Shown here in pieces: positions 32,010 to 45,702 of a stretch of DNA of 64,000 nt. Source of the stretch: Colocasia esculenta (lineage: Eukaryota; Streptophyta; Magnoliopsida; Alismatales; Araceae). A program made the translations under genes and the position numbers. Below the pieces are notes generated by a model. The model was not told the DNA's origin, made no database searches, and saw only the letters and a program-made list of their open reading frames with translations. The stretch spans positions 152,285,371 to 152,349,370 of the forward strand of contig CM024757.1 in the NCBI GenBank assembly GCA_014218235.1, given 5' to 3'. Numbering within the stretch: the first letter of the stretch is position 1; the number at the start of each line of letters is the position of its first letter.

Positions 32010-33400
32010 TCACAACTCAATCTGGACTCTGTAGCCTTCTAGAATCCCTCTGGAAGCCTTCTGGACGCCGTCGCCCTCCCAAATAAAATACTTGTCCCTA
32101 GCAAAGAATCTCTCTCTTTCATTTTTGGTCCAATCTCCAGGTACTCGTCTAATGACTTTATAATTCACAATGTGTGCGTACCATGGAGATGAAATATTAG
32201 AGACAACTAAAATGTGCTCATCCGGGAAAGCATCTCTAATAGGCATAGAATCCGGGGCAACTATTCTGGACAAATGGTCAGCTACCACATTCTTGGATCC
32301 TTTCTTATCATGAATTTCCAAATCAAACCCCTGTAACAAGAGAATCCATCTGATCAACCTAGGCTTGGCATCCTTTTTGGCAAGCAAATGCCTTAAGGCA
32401 GCATGGTCAGTGAAAACAATGATTTTAGCTCCAAAAGGTAAGATCTGAACTTCTCTAAGGCAAAGACAACAGCTAGAAGCTCTTTCTCAGTGGTTGTGTA
32501 TCGAATCTGGGTGTCATTCAATGTTCTACTTGCATAATAAAGCACTACAGATCCTTTATCAGTTTTCTGACCCAAAATAGCACCTATTGCAAAGTTTGAA
32601 GCATCACACATTATCTCAAATGGTAATGACCAGTCTGAAGATTGTAGAATTGGAGTTATGGTCAAAATGTCTTTTAAGTCCTCAAATGCTTTATTACAAG
32701 CTTCGTAAAAATGAAAGGAGTGTCTTTTAAACAAGAAGTCAATGCCTTGCAATTTTGGAAAAGTCTTTGATAAACCTCTTATAAAATCCAGCATGACCAA
32801 GGAAGGATCTAATTTGTTTGACAGAGTTGGGAGGAGGCAATTCAGAAATGAGATTTATCTTGACTTTATCTACCTCTATCCCTCTCTCTGAGACAATATG
32901 CCTAAGACAATCCCCTCCTTTACCATGAAGTGGCTCTTTCCCAACTTAAGACAGATTGACATTAATGCATCTTTGAGCACTTCAGTCAAATGGTCAAGGC
33001 ACGAATCAAAGTCATTTCCAAACATGGAAAAATCATCCATAAAGACTTCTAAATAATCCCCAACCATGTTTGAGAAAATAGACAGCATGCAATGTTGAAA
33101 AGTTGCAAGGGCATTGCACAACCTGAAAGGCATGCGTCTAAAGGCAAAAGTTCCAAATGGACATGTGAAAGTGGTCTTTTCTTGGTCCTCAGGGTGAATA
33201 GCCACTTGGTTATACCCTGAATATCCATCAAGGAAGCAAAAGAATTTTTGGCCTGCAAGTTTCTCTAAGATTTGGTCAATGAAAGGCAAGGGGAAATGGT
33301 CTTTCTTGGTCATCGCATTCAAATTGCGATAGTCAATGCACACTCTCCATCCTGTAGCCAGCCGAGTGGATTGAGGTCACCCTTTTCAGTTTGAATAACA
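32010..33400 (-). pseudogene. Element J pol: reverse transcriptase and RNase H, integrase missing
   Basis: Minus strand: MCIDYRNLNAMTKKDHFPLP at 33343, FCFLDGYSGYNQVAIHPEDQ, RRMPFRLCNALATFQ, and the catalytic FMDDFSMFG near 33040, a form typical of Athila. RNase H from 32800 (FEIMCDASNFAIGAILGQ, YYASRTLNDTQIRYTTTEKE) runs through KNVVADHLSRI near 32280. A linker (DKYFIWEGDGVQ) should lead to the integrase zinc domain but stops at 32010. There are frameshifts near 32390 and 32850 and upstream of 33343. Confidence 0.9.
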
Positions 33401-33717
33401 GTTAGTCCTAACTTTTTGGCACAACTTGAATTGGACTAACCCACTGGCTATCAGAGATGGGATAAATGAATTCAGCATCAAGCCATTTGACAATCTCCTT
33501 CTTAATAACTTCTTTCATGTTGGGATAAGCCTTCTTTGCATTTCTCTTGAACTTTAGCATTTTCTTCTAATATATGCGATGTGTGCACACTGCAGGACTT
33601 ATCCCTCTCAAATCATCTATTGTCCAACCTATAGCTTTCCTATGACTTTTCAAGACTTCAATCAATTTCTTCTCCTACCCTTCCTCAAGATCCCTAGCAA
33701 TTATGACGGGCCAAGTC

Positions 33718-34467
33718 TCATTCTCTCCTAAATATGTACTTTAAACTAGCAGGGAGTGGTTTTAGCTCAACCTTAGGAGGACACTCTAATGGAAATGATG
33801 GATCATTATTCTGAAATAAAGAATTAAATTGTCCTTCCTCTCCCTCAAATCCTAGAGCACAGGGTTGGTCTACCGTTTCTTCCACACAAGATTCTTCCAA
33901 GGAGTCTACCACTAGACAACTCTCTCCTTGATCATGGTGCCGAGATTCCCTAAAAATATTGATACTAACTCGCCTATCCCCAAATGATATATCCATCATC
34001 CCGATAGCACAATCAATGTTAGCTCTAGCTGTGGCCAAAAAAGGTCTACCAAGGATGATGGTGGACTGAGTTAAATCTTGAGGAGTGTTCATGTCCAGAA
34101 TGATGAAATCGATAGGGAAGTAACAATCATTGATTTTCACAATAACATCTTCAACTAAGCCTTAAGGAGTGGTGACAGAACGATCGGCTAGTTGAAGGAC
34201 AACAGAAGTAGGTTTCAATTCTCCTATCTTGAATTTCTCAAAAATAGCAGAAGTAGGAGATTGACACTGGCTCCCAAATCTAAAAGGCCGCTTTCAAAAG
34301 TGACTCCATCGATGGTGCAAGGAGTTAGTGGAGTGTCTGGATCTTTGAGCTTTTTAGGGAGTTGGTTTAAGACAATGGTACTCATAGTTTCTGGAAGAAG
34401 GATTGTTTCAGTTTTATTTCTCACTTCACGTTTTGGAGTGCACATTTATTTTAGGAATTTGGCATAG
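33718..34467 (-). pseudogene. Element J protease region
   Basis: Minus strand: DPDTPLTPCTIDGVTFESG then LLDLGASVNLL near 34260 (aspartic protease signature, D-L-G-A-S-V-N as in Athila), and FPIDFIILDMNTP .. TIILGRPFLATARANID near 34040. The reading frame changes between the two parts. An acidic linker (33720-33900) leads to reverse transcriptase; 33400-33718 holds its decayed N-terminus. Confidence 0.85.
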
Positions 34468-34848
34468 GCAGGCATATACTTAATGGCATCAAGGAGAGGA
34501 ATGTTGATGTGAACGTGTTAAAGAGTTCCAAGAGTTCTTCATTACCAGTTGGTGTTGTTTTGGATTTTGGCTTTAGAGCTTCAGGAAAAGGGACTTGGAA
34601 TGTAACAGCTTGGGTCTTCATTCATTTTGATTTTGTCTAGAGGTTCTTCAATCATTTTCTCTTTTCCTTGGATCTTTCTTTTTCAACAATTCTTCAATCT
34701 CTTCTTCAATTTCAGTTTCAATTTCATTTCCTTATCCTCATGTAATGTGACATGTGTGGTGAGGATTTATTCTGATTTTTCCACTTCTTAAGGTTGACAC
34801 AGTTTTAACATTTTCTACGGGGCCCCTAGCTTGGGCAGGAGGAGAGTT

Positions 34849-36448
34849 CTATTGTGTAGGTTGACTCTGGTTTTGTGGTGCTGGAATGTTCTGGACAAAA
34901 GCTTGTTGTGAGTTTGATGGTGGCGGTGCATTTTGGCGAGCAGGTGGTCTGTACCCCAGGGCTTGATGGTATTGCTGGTTCTGATAAAATCCAGGATGGT
35001 TGTTCCTTGGGTTTGCTATAGCTTGACTTGGCAGCTGACCTGATTCCTTCCTATGACATACATTAACAATCTGGGACTCTATCCTTGCCAAATTATGTTG
35101 AAAATTTTGGTTTTGATTTTGATATTGATGTTGTTGTTCTTGCACAATTGGCATAGAGTCACCATCATGTTTTGGAGTTGATTTATTTTATCTTCCCAAT
35201 TAGGCTGAGGAGGTGGGTGTTGATTATATGAAGGTTGCTGGAAATTGATATGAGCAAATTGATTGGAGTTTTGATTTCTTTGGACTTGTGGAGGTTTTGA
35301 GTAAGAAGATTGGCCAAATCCTGGATTCTGATTGGGATACGATTAATCGTACATGGATTGCTTAAAAGAAGGTTGAGACACTTATTCAGATTGATTTTTC
35401 CAAGAAAAGTTCAGGTGATTTCTCCAACCAGGGTTGTATGTGTTAGAATATGGATCATAGGAGGGTTTGTAGAAACCTTGGGCAGCTTGGACTTGTTCTT
35501 GAATAAAAGGGGGTAATTGAGCAGTAGTGGGACAAGCATTGGTAGGATGAGCTGAGTTAGCACACATAGAGCAAGTTTCAGGTGGTTGAGAAAATTTGGG
35601 TGTGGCTTACCCAGTTAAAGACAGTAATTGATCGAATTTTTGTTCCAACTTCTGCTCCAATCTCTGGTCAAGTCTAGTTAATAGATCTTCTACCCTAGAA
35701 TCTGATTCTCCTCTCTCTCTCTTAATTCATACAACCTTGCCTTCTTTACAGGTCCTAGTGCTCTCTCATAAGAGTGGAGTGAGGCATGATTGATAGAATT
35801 CTCACTCAATGTATCAAACAAATCATATGCCTCATCCTCGCTCTTAGTTATGAATGCTCCTCCACATGAGGCATCAACCATCTGCCTATTTGATTCTATC
35901 AGACCTTCATAAAAAGCTTGGACTATTTGCCACCTCGACAGACCATGGTGGGGGCATTTTCTAAGCAACTCTTTTAATCTCTCCCACGATTCATGCATTA
36001 ACTCTCCCGGGTGTTGGGAGAATCCAGTTATTGCTCTTCTCATGGTGTTAGTGCGGCCAATGGGGTAAAATTTCTTCAGAAACTCCTGCTGCATTTCTGG
36101 CCATGTTCTAATGGTTCTCTCTATGGTTCCTAACCAATGTTTGGCTTTATCTTTTAAAGAGAATGGGAATAGGGTCAGTCTCAAGGCATTTTCATTGAAA
36201 TTTTGGATTCTTACAATGGAACAAATCTCCAGGAACTCATCTATATGCTTATTGGGGTCTTCATTGGGATTGCAAAAGGATGGCAACATCTGAATGGTTC
36301 CTGGCTTGATTTCAAAGTGATTTGCAGGAATTTTCAGCCTGATGCAAGTAGCAGGTTGATAATCAGAAGGAATAAAGTACTCCTCCATCTATCTGGGTGT
36401 GACCTCTTCTACATTCCTAGCTGCCTGGTTTTGATCTTGGGTGGCCAT
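34849..36448 (-). pseudogene. Element J gag
   Basis: Start MATQDQNQAARNVEEVTP at the ATG at 36448. One stop follows, then the Retrotrans_gag domain: IKPGTIQMLPSFCNPNEDPNKH, FPFSLKDKAKHWLGTI, TWPEMQQEFLKKFYPIGRT, GELMHESWERLKELLRKCPH, QAFYEGLIESNRQMVDA and GGAFITKSEDEAYDLFD. Downstream is the Cys motif CANSAHPTNACP with YDPYSNTYNPGWRNHLNFSW (35382-35567) and a Gln/Asn-rich tail to 34849. The domain string is characteristic of Athila/Tat gag. Open for ~230 codons in the core. Confidence 0.92.
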
Positions 36449-37660
36449 TCTAGTTTTCCTATGAAAGAATCTTTCAATCTCGTCAATAGGTTGAGCCAAA
36501 TCTATGTCCAGGGAGCGTCTACCAAGCATACACAGTTGAAAAGCCCTCTATTTATGATTTTTGAATTTTTAGATTTTTATTGATTGTTTTTTTAATTTTT
36601 ATGACAAACACAAAGAAACAAACACTTTCAAAACAAATTAACCTAAACACTAAGTGTTCCTAGGACCTATGTTATTTTTCTTAAAATCGGATTTATGCTT
36701 GCTTAAGTCCAATCTTAGCTCTTCTTGTACCGGCCAGGTAAGAGGTGGAGTAGAGGGAGGCCCCCCTTGCTTTTGCAAGGACCTAATTAAATAACCTCTA
36801 GCTCACTTAAGCATAAGCTTGTTAACCTCTAATCCTAAACACCAGACTTAAAGAGAAGTTTTGAAATTAAGAAAGAATAAATCTAATTATGAACCCTAAG
36901 GCAAAGTCTACTTGTTTTTATTAAAAGTTTAGGCAAATGCAAGAATGTGAAATTTTTTTTTTTTGTGATTTTTGGGCAAAGGAAAGGGTGATGAATCCCT
37001 CACCTTATCTTTATTTTTTCTAAAGGGTGATGCCTTAAGCAGTCCCTTTACAAATGTGAAATGCAACAAATCAAGTTTAAACAGGGTTTTCTAATGCTAA
37101 GTCTAATGCATGAAATAAGAGATAGAAGTCATACCTTTCCCCGCACTCTTCAAAGTAGAAAATGGAATTCAAATGACAATTAAAATGATGAATGTCCTAA
37201 AACAAGTGATTCTAATCTTAAGAAGATGAAAATTTTAATTTGCAAAACAAACAGCTTACATGAAAGAGGGATTTGGAAAAAAGTTAGATTTTTTGAACTA
37301 AATGAAACGAAACTTAACTGAGAAAATATAAAGTGATACTATAAACTAATTCCAAACCACTCAAACCACCAAAAGACCAATTATTACATGCCAACGAGAA
37401 AGAAATCTCTGTACATGCATAGAGAGTACATGAAATCCTCACTACAAGTTTCACTCACACTCTTCTATCTAAAATTCTGAATTAAAAGCAAATGTGAAAA
37501 CAAATCAGCAAGCTCTCCTTCTCCAATGGGCTCAAATGTCAAGCCCAATCTCCATGTTCCACTTATGTGTAAATCTGAAATGAGAAGCCCAATAACAAGT
37601 CAATAAGAAGCCAATGCAAATGAAATCAAAATCAAAGCAGATTTAAATCAAACTAATGCC
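36449..37660 (-). other. Long leader between primer site and gag of element J
   Basis: About 1.2 kb without coding content. It has a T-rich run near 36952-36964 and a GGCCCCCCTTGC patch near 36760. A leader of this length is usual for Athila-type elements. Nothing else recognised. Confidence 0.6.
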
Positions 37661-37679
37661 TCCCCGACAACGACGCCAA
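37661..37679 (-). other. Primer-binding site (tRNA-Asp) of element J
   Basis: Minus strand TTGGCGTCGTTGTCGGGGA, close to the tRNA-Asp complement used by Athila/Tat elements, two bases inside the LTR. Confidence 0.92.
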
Positions 37680-37681
37680 GA

Positions 37682-39723
37682 TGAACGCAGCATTGTTGAC
37701 TGTACACTTTTGTTGTCTAGAGTTCTTTGCACATCAAAATGCTCACCTTCTCTAATATGTCTCACAGGTTTAAAATAGCAAAGATGAACTAACACAGTGG
37801 TGAGATCAGGTCATATCCACAGGAAGGCTGAATAAGTTTGACTTAAGAGACTGCTTTTTTTTAAACAACTCTAACATACACTTATTCACCAAGACAACGC
37901 TGCATTAGAATTAATTCTATAAATAGCACCAATCAAATAGCTCACAACTCGACAGATCAAACTTAATGAAAGGACAAGCAGAATTGAAAATAAAAGAAAA
38001 TTGGTATCACTGTACCCTCACAATTGAGGGATTAAACAAGTAGACAACAATCTGAACTAGGAACACACGGATGCACCTCTAATTCTGAAATGATTTGGAA
38101 CTCAAGAAGATAAAAAGATGACAGAACAAAAATTCTCAAAAGAAAATTATCAAACCAATTTACCCCTACAGCTTAGGGGATGAACAATCAGTAATAGTAG
38201 CTCTCCACAAACACCGAATTACTACCCTCAAGAATCGGATAGAAAATAAGAACATGAGCTTATTGTTGCTAAATTAAATTCCTACTGATACTACTCAAAT
38301 AAGCACCAACAAGACTTAAATTCTCAATGCGTTAAATCTGAACTAAGAACTCTTAATGACAGATCAAATTAAGCATTCTTTACACTGAGAACAATGTGAA
38401 CTATAAGAAATTCAGATAACTATACCCTCACAGCTCGAGGGATGAAGAACAAAAGAGGAAACAAGTTGCACTACACGTCAGAACAGCAAGGAGAAACATA
38501 GTAAATTTTTGTCTCCCTCGCAGTCTGATGAATCAGCAAGAAAACAAAAGAAATGTAAACTGTATCGTCAAGTTCCTGATCTGATTAGGAGGGAAGAATA
38601 AGAACAACAACAAAACAGAAATCTCAAAAAGAAACAGAAAGAGGAGCCAAACTCTCTAATCTCTCAAATCCTCTGCTACCTCCGAAAGCTTCACAACATA
38701 TTGACCTTTGATATTTCTCCTCCCAGACGCCGGCCAGCTCCAGAACGAACCAAGAACTGGGGTGTTCTTGGCCACCCTGTGGCTTCTCTACAGCGCACAC
38801 CTCCGGAACTCACCAGACGCCAGTCACCATCAATCTCTCAGCAATAGAAAAGAGGAAGAAGCCGCTGCTCTCTCCAAGCCCCCTGGAATCCTCCACAGAA
38901 GAAAAGAAGAAGAAGTCGAACCAATCAGCCCTCTGGAATCTCTCACAGAACACCGAAGAAAGGAAAAAAATGTCGACTCCCAGCAGCAACGATCCCAGAA
39001 CGAGCCAAGAAAATGGAAAAGAAGCCCTCGATTCCCCTCAGCAACCTACAGAAGAGAGGAAGAAAACTCTAAAAAAAATTGCAGTCGTCCTCTGGAAGCC
39101 CTCACAGAAGAAAAGAAATAAAAATCTCCATCTTAGCAGGCCAACAACTGAAACCCCCCCAATTTTAAGGACCTTGGGTCCTTATATAGGCTCCATCGCC
39201 AGGATTCCACATGCCCAGCTCCTTTCCCGCCTCGGCCTCGCTTCACACGCCGCCAGCACACGCACCTCTGCACGCACCGCCTCTGCTTCACACGTCCCAG
39301 ATCGCCACGCATGAGCTGAGCACGCCCCAACTCCGATCTCTGCACACGCCCAGCCTCTGCATGAGCTCCGCACCAGATCCGCCGCGCACAGCCTCCAGGC
39401 CTCCTCTAGCCTCTGCGTCGCACGGCCGGCTCCCAGCTCCGCTTTGCACGGCCTCCGCACGCCCAGCTTCTTGCACGAGCTGCACAGCTTTTCCCTTTCA
39501 CACGCACCGCCTCCAACTTTTCTTCTAGATTCTTCCTATTTCCATCAACTTGGTGGGAAGAAAGGAAGGGTGTGCGTGGCCTATTTAGGTTAGATGAGAG
39601 AAAGGTGATGGCGCAATGCGCCGATGGTGGTAAAAAGATGTTGGCGCAATGGACTCATGAAGGGGGTATATGGCATGATGGTATTGGGTGAGGGTTTATT
39701 CATTTAAAATCTGAGTTATTTAC
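37682..39723 (-). repeat. 5' LTR of element J (outer end uncertain)
   Basis: Plus strand TGAACGCAGCATTG matches the left LTR start. It includes several CCCTCACA..TCGAGGGATGAA motifs, a Pro/Lys-codon-like stretch at 38700-39530 and ends near TTATTTACA (39723), where an AT-rich copia-like sequence begins. The open frames in 38700-39530 are not supported as genes. Confidence 0.7.
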
Positions 39724-40582
39724 AGACTAATATTTGCAAGAATTATTAGAAGATATTTATGAAAATATAAGACCAAGAATTATTTATGTACAATGTACAT
39801 GTAAAAAGAGAAAACACTGTTATTAGTCAAACTATTCAAAAGTTATTGACTTTATTAAATGAGAATCTAACTATGTGTTCTACCAAAAAATGTAACTAAT
39901 ATGTTCAAAACCTATTCATGGATGAAATGAAAATTAAAATCAAAATGCACATTATTTATAGACAAATGATGTCTAAAATTAACTATATGTATGAAATTTA
40001 ACACAAATTTTTGCAATTATCATCTACAATTTCTCCCTTAACAAACCAATTAATTTCTCCAATTTCTCTCCTTCTTAATTCTACAATATTCTCTCCCTTT
40101 TTGACAGCATCAAAAAGATAGACATGAAAAAAATATAGATGGTAGGAGTTCAGAAAATGAAGTGGTGGAAAGAAATGTTCAGGAATGATCAAAATAAATG
40201 AGACAAAGTCATATGAACATATGAGAGAGATTATAGTGTTTTGTGGATGTGCATCAAAGTTTAATAAAAAAGACACACTGAACACAAAGTATAGCAAAAT
40301 ATAATGAGATGAATGTAGTTAAAATAATAATGTAAATGTGTTTTAAAGGACCTATATGAGTAAGCAGAAGTATTTCACAAGCAAGTTAGAAGCTTTAGAT
40401 GTAACACAATGTAGAATAACAGGTATATACTCAGTATATATGAACTGTATTTAGGTCTGGAGCTTTTTTTTCCTGCCTATTTGAATTTTCTTTCATTTTT
40501 AACTAGGAAAGAATACAAGAATAAATTAGTTAAATCTCACTTTTCAGTGCAAGAGATCACATTTACCAGATGCAAGACCTTC
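39724..40582 (-). other. Copia LTR remnant plus 3' region (minus)
   Basis: AT-rich. The sequence up to ~40086 looks like the U3 end of a copia LTR, and TTCTCTCCCTTTTTGACAG at 40089-40107 looks like its polypurine tract. The remainder is non-coding 3' sequence, continued at 43448-43558 and 45703-46420 between solo LTRs. Whether this belongs with LTR F is unresolved. Confidence 0.5.
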
Positions 40583-43447
40583 TGTCACGCCCCGGCGTGG
40601 AATATCGGAACGCGAGACAGTTGCAAGTAAAACAGGTACAGAGCGAGTACTAGACATCAAACCATTGGACAAGAATAAATACTAAAGCAATTGCATCTCA
40701 TTAATAATTTCCAATGTCTAGTTACAACTACCAATATCAGAGCCATTCTATAAGGCCCAATTACATTGAAATAAAGCAAAAGACTAAACTCAAACTCTAA
40801 CAACTACTAAGACGCTAGGGTATGCTTGACTTCACTCTTGGTCGTTCCCATCCTCTTGAGTGTAAGTCTCTTCCTCGGTCTCACCTGAGAACACATAACC
40901 AAAAACATAGGGTGAGCGATAACGCGCAGTAGGACTTAAATCTCAGGATCAAACATACTTTAAATGATTAATGTATTAAAAAGACATAGTAACTAATGAT
41001 AGAGCTAGAGAGTCAAGTAATGTAAGAGATAGCATGATAGCCTGTGATGGAAATAGCACGAGTTTCCAAATATAGTACAAGCGTCGAGTATAGCACAAAA
41101 AGTAGGATGGCCATATTACAAAGTATAGCAATAGCACAATGTGTATAGTATAGCACTTTTGAGTGTCATTTAGATAGTCGAGATAGATAGCACTCGAGTG
41201 TAATGCCAAACACTCTAGTCATTTAACTCCCACGGGCAAATAGCACTTTGGGTATGCACATCCCAGGACCAGACTGGGCCCTTTATATTTGCCAGGCATT
41301 GTTTATTGTTTATCTTTAGACAATCAGTCAATGCCAATAGAGGGTACCAAGAAATAGATGAGGTACGAGATGAATAGACGAGATAGTAGAGAGGTGTGAA
41401 TAGATGAGCGAGTAAAGTAATAGATGAGAACTACAGGTCATAGTACATGTCACATTGAGTAAACGGGGTGATAGTAACAGTTGCACAACATGCGTATTAG
41501 TGTTGGCAGTCAGGTGGAATTCACTACGTTCCATTGGCCCTGTTATGCACAAGTCTAGGTGTCGGCATGATTCAAGATAAGAGCGAGAGCAATCTAAAGC
41601 CGTTTGGATCTTACTGATCCCTAAAAGTATCATAGGTGTTAGGGTACAACCAGCTCATCGACCATGTGGGAATCCATAGACAGAGGAGTCTTACGGAGGC
41701 CTTGAACAAGGATTCACTAGTCTGGCAGAAGAAATATCTAACGGAGAGTTCGTCCAAGACAAGAGAAAGTGTATATATAGAAACAAGTGCCCGATGTTCT
41801 AGAGGAATTCTAGAACAGTGGAGTGTCGATAACGCTATTCCAAAACATCGCAAGAAAACGAAGGCATGTCCATTTGAAAATATGGCAATTAAAATATAAT
41901 GAAATAAATTACCAGAGATATTATGAGATATTTTTATGCCAAGTTAAGCCATAATGGATGGTTCAAGTGTATGTGTGAAAGAAATCATAGATGGAAAGAT
42001 CAAGTGTAGGTCTTTTAAATCATTCAACACATGTTTGATTTATAACAACTTTATTTGCTGTGTTGGTGACCGTTAACAAGATGTATAGACATGGTAGAAA
42101 ATTAGAGCAGCAAAAATCATGGGTTTCGATGTAAAACACCAGATCGCGATGTACCCCTGTAAGGGTCACAACAGGGTCTGATCAGAACGTGACTGGGTGT
42201 TTCACAGGATGCGACGGTTCTGTTAGGACAGGGAGCCAGAACGCGACGGTACCGCCTGTCGCGTTCAGAATGCGACAGGTACTATGTTGCGATTGGCCCT
42301 GAGAACGCGGCCTATCGGGCTGTCGCGTTCTAAGGTCCTATGCCTGAGTCCGAGCGGGAAAAGGACATGCCTTGGATTACGGTCCAAGCCTTCCCCGTTT
42401 TGACATAGGGTCATTCAAAAATCAAAAACTAATTGCACCGATGATGAAAATTCATGAAACTAGTTTTAAACAGATCTAGACATGCAAGAGTACTTCTAGT
42501 AAATAGGAATTTGAAAGTGGACATGATCTCAGCATGCTTCAAACAAGTTTATTCAAGAAGACATGGTACAATGTACAGTAGAGATAAAGAATTAATTGCG
42601 AAGTAGGATGGATGAAATTAGGCTTTAAGGGCAAACGACACTAACATCCATTAGTATCTCCAGTTAAATTTTCATGGCATGGGGACGAGTATACATGGAG
42701 ATATAAATTAAACATGATGGTTCGGGGTCATGGTGATGGCAGAACTCAAAATCAAGGATAAAAGATTGGCTCGATAGAAAATTATGAAATAAAAGGGGTT
42801 TTGTTCCTGAGAGTTGGAACAACCTACATATGAAATTAATTAGGTTTTACTCATGAGAATGCCGACCTTTGACTCGTTTGATCTTCTAGGGTTAGAACTT
42901 GAAGAACACGGATTGAAACTTGGTCCAGCCTTCTCCCCACGAATTCCTCTACTCCTTGGCCTCCTCTCCTCGTCCAGCAAGCCCCAGCAACGGTTAGGGC
43001 CGGCCATGGAGAGTTTAGAGAGTATCTATGCTTGTTGGGTTCTATTCCTAATAGAACTCTAATTCCTATTAAATTCTGAAATTTCCTATTTCTATCCTCC
43101 TTCTAAGCTTTCACTTTCTATTTGGGTTAGGTTGGGATGCAATTTCGTGGCCAACCTATTAGGGTAGGGTTAGGAATCCAATCCTAACTCAAATTACTTA
43201 TTTTAATACTTTAATACCCATTTTCTATTTAGGTAATATTTAAGATACGAATTTAGGATATTTTCCATTTATTCCTCTTTTAAAAATCCCTATTTTGGCC
43301 CAATAACTTTTAGAGGGTCCTTTTAACAAAGCCCATTACTTCTTTTCATTTAGTGGGTTCGAATTAATTATCTTTTCTTTGATTTTCCAATTGATTTAAA
43401 TTTTAATATTATTAAATTTTATTTTTCGAAAAATTCAGGTTACTACA
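40583..43447 (-). repeat. Solo gypsy LTR K (2865 bp, minus orientation)
   Basis: Plus strand TGTCACGCCCCGG ... CAGGTTACTACA, flanked by CCTTC (40578-40582) / CCTTT (43448-43452). Read on the minus strand it starts TGTAGTAACCTG and ends CGGGGCGTGACA, the usual polarity of such LTRs. It holds a cluster of CGCGA / GAACGCGAC motifs at 42130-42340. No coding content. Confidence 0.85.
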
Positions 43448-43558
43448 CCTTTTGATTACTCAGTGGTTTAACTTTCATTATCTTATATTGAAAATTTTGT
43501 TTTCCACTTTTTGACGCGAAACAAATCACTGTTTAGGTGAAATGGCCCAGTTACTCAG

Positions 43559-45516
43559 TGTAACGTCGCGCATTTTTCGGATCCTTGTGGATCCTCGCTT
43601 AGTGGTTGTGGTGGTCGGTGTGCCGCCAATGGCGTGTGTTTCAGGTGTTAGTGCAGGGTTGTGAGGCTTTGTTGGCATGCAGGTTGGGCCCAAAGCACTC
43701 ACTGGCTCTCTTTATGTGAATGCGATAGAGCTTGGCGTCGCGTTCTGAACGCGACAGTTCTGGGTGTCGCGTTCAAATTGTCGACGCCTGAGGGGCTTCG
43801 TCTGCATGTCCGCCGCGTGTCGCACGCTAGGCGGACTTGCTGACGTCGGCAGTGGGAAGGCGACAACCACCTATGTCGCGTTCTTGTTGCGATGGGAGGG
43901 TGCATCGTGTTCCCATCTTTGAAGTGTTTTTAAGAAGGTCGGCCAAACAGAGCTTCAGCAGGCTCTGTTCGACCAGGAAGAGGAGGCTTTGCGGATTTCT
44001 TGGGTGATTTACGATTTGGGGTCGTTTTTGGATTGTTCCGCTGCGAGGACGTTGCACGGAGAGGGGTAAACGCCGGGTGGTTCTCGTTCTTTGCATTCTT
44101 CGCAAAGGTAGGGTGATTCCGCCATGTTTTACACCGTAGATGGCATGTGATTCATGTGTAGGTTGTTATTTGCATTAAAAATGATAGATACCATGCTAGG
44201 GCAATGAAAAGAGCATGAAAAATGGATTTTTACATGGTTTTACGTGGTTTACATGGGAGATCTGGAGATGGTATCACGGATTAGGGTTCCTGTCTATGAA
44301 GGCGACGAACATTCCTGTCGCATTCTGAATGCGACAGGCTGACCCTTCGCGTTCTGCTTCTGAATGCAGCCTGTCGGGGTGTCACATTCAGAAGGCAACA
44401 GTACCCCCTATCGCGTTAACAGGCCTGAGGGCTTTATGGATGTGTATGATAGTGCAATTATTGGATTAATGTTGCGTATTGTATAAGGCATTGGTAAGCG
44501 GTGCATCGGCACTTGTGGTAAGTGGGATTACCGAGTTTGTGTGGTTGAGCATGCGAGGCAAGTCGGGTATACGACGCCGCCCGTGGTTACCTCTCGATTC
44601 GGGTACCCTAGGTTCTTTGTGAGCTAGGCACGTAGTGCTCGGGGTCTTGTCCCGGTACTTGTGTACCGCTTCGGCCTGTGTCGTCTTCCTGGATACCCTC
44701 ACTCCGTAGTTTGAGTAGTACGTCCGGCTGAGGGAAAGACAACAATGGGATAGTGGCTTGAGTGTTGTGGGTGTACTTAGTCGCTTGTAGCGCGCTCTTG
44801 GTTGGGGGTCGAACATCGGTAGACGTACGGGTACCCAGCTAGTCCTTGTTTCCAGTGCTTCACTTTAGGGTGCTCGGGCCAGAGACCTTAAAGGTGCCAG
44901 GCATGGAGCTGTAGCCATGTGAGCTGCAGTTGTGGTGTGTGTTTGTCTCCACAGCTTGTTGGTCTGTGTAGTGGAGCGGTAGTTGGACCTTTCATTCTGG
45001 GCTATGAGGCTGAGAGGTAGACCTGTGTTGCTTGTCCAGGTCTGTAACTGGTGTCGTAAACCAGTCTTCGTGACTCGTGTTTGGCGTTACCCTTCTTTAG
45101 CTCGTACTTTCTGAGCGTGGTTTGCCATTTACTTATTAAGTTGAGTTATTATTATTAGCTTAATTTTATTTAAGTAATGCGTTTATTATTCCATGCTCAG
45201 TTAGAATTGTTAGCTATAAATAACTGTGTTCTACACTTGCTTCTCTTGTGTTTTGTGGCTTGCAGCTTTTGGGGGAGTTTCCTTACTGAGCTAGTGACTC
45301 GTGAGGCCCACCCCTTATTGCTTTCAGGTGAGGGAGAGCAGGAGTCTTCTCACCCGTCTTCTAGTCTGGAGCCGCGTCGTAGTGGTGTTGGGGCCGATGC
45401 ATCCAGTAGTGTAATTTACTCTCTGTTGTGCCCAGGGTATGCCCCAGGCCTGTGTACTTGAGTTTGACTTTTGTTTAATTTTGGCTATGAAAATCCATTG
45501 TAAATATGTGTGAGAT

Positions 45517-45556
<40 letters not shown>

Positions 45557-45697
45557 TATATATATATATCAGTGTGTCCTTTGTGTTTTCACAGACTTGT
45601 GTGTGAATCCCTGGTGAGGCTTCGGCTTGTTCGCAGGAGGCGGCAACGAATCAGCTCATTATTAGGTTAACGAGTTTGAACGACGTGGTCCATCACA
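43559..45697 (+). repeat. Solo gypsy LTR L (2139 bp)
   Basis: TGTAACGTCGCG ... GGTCCATCACA with perfect 5-bp duplication CTCAG (43554-43558, 45698-45702). Contains GTCGCGTTC/GAACGCGAC motifs at 43730-43890 and 44290-44430, a TACTGAGC..CCCACCCC..TTTCAGGTGAG stretch at 45284-45332, and a TA microsatellite. Confidence 0.9.
45522..45569. repeat. (TA)n microsatellite
   Basis: About 22 TA units with one interruption, inside solo LTR L. Confidence 0.95.
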
Positions 45698-45702
45698 CTC
45701 AG

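Larger units (their letters stand above)
31234..39723 (-). mobile_element. Element J: Athila-like Ty3/gypsy, minus strand, internally deleted
   Basis: Two related LTR ends (31234 and 37682, both TGAA.GCA.CATTGTTGACTGT), a tRNA-Asp primer site, gag, protease, reverse transcriptase and RNase H in gypsy order. Integrase is missing: pol breaks at about 32010 and passes into a truncated 3' LTR. The outer end of the right LTR is uncertain, and I could not find a matching target duplication. Confidence 0.85.

Noticed and set aside
38708..39528. Arg/Pro-rich open frames in the right LTR of J
   Set aside because: Low complexity, no family resemblance, within an LTR, and missing from the left LTR.
45522..45569. 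TA-rich tract as a replication origin or matrix-attachment site
   Set aside because: A plain (TA)n microsatellite in an LTR, with no further supporting signal.
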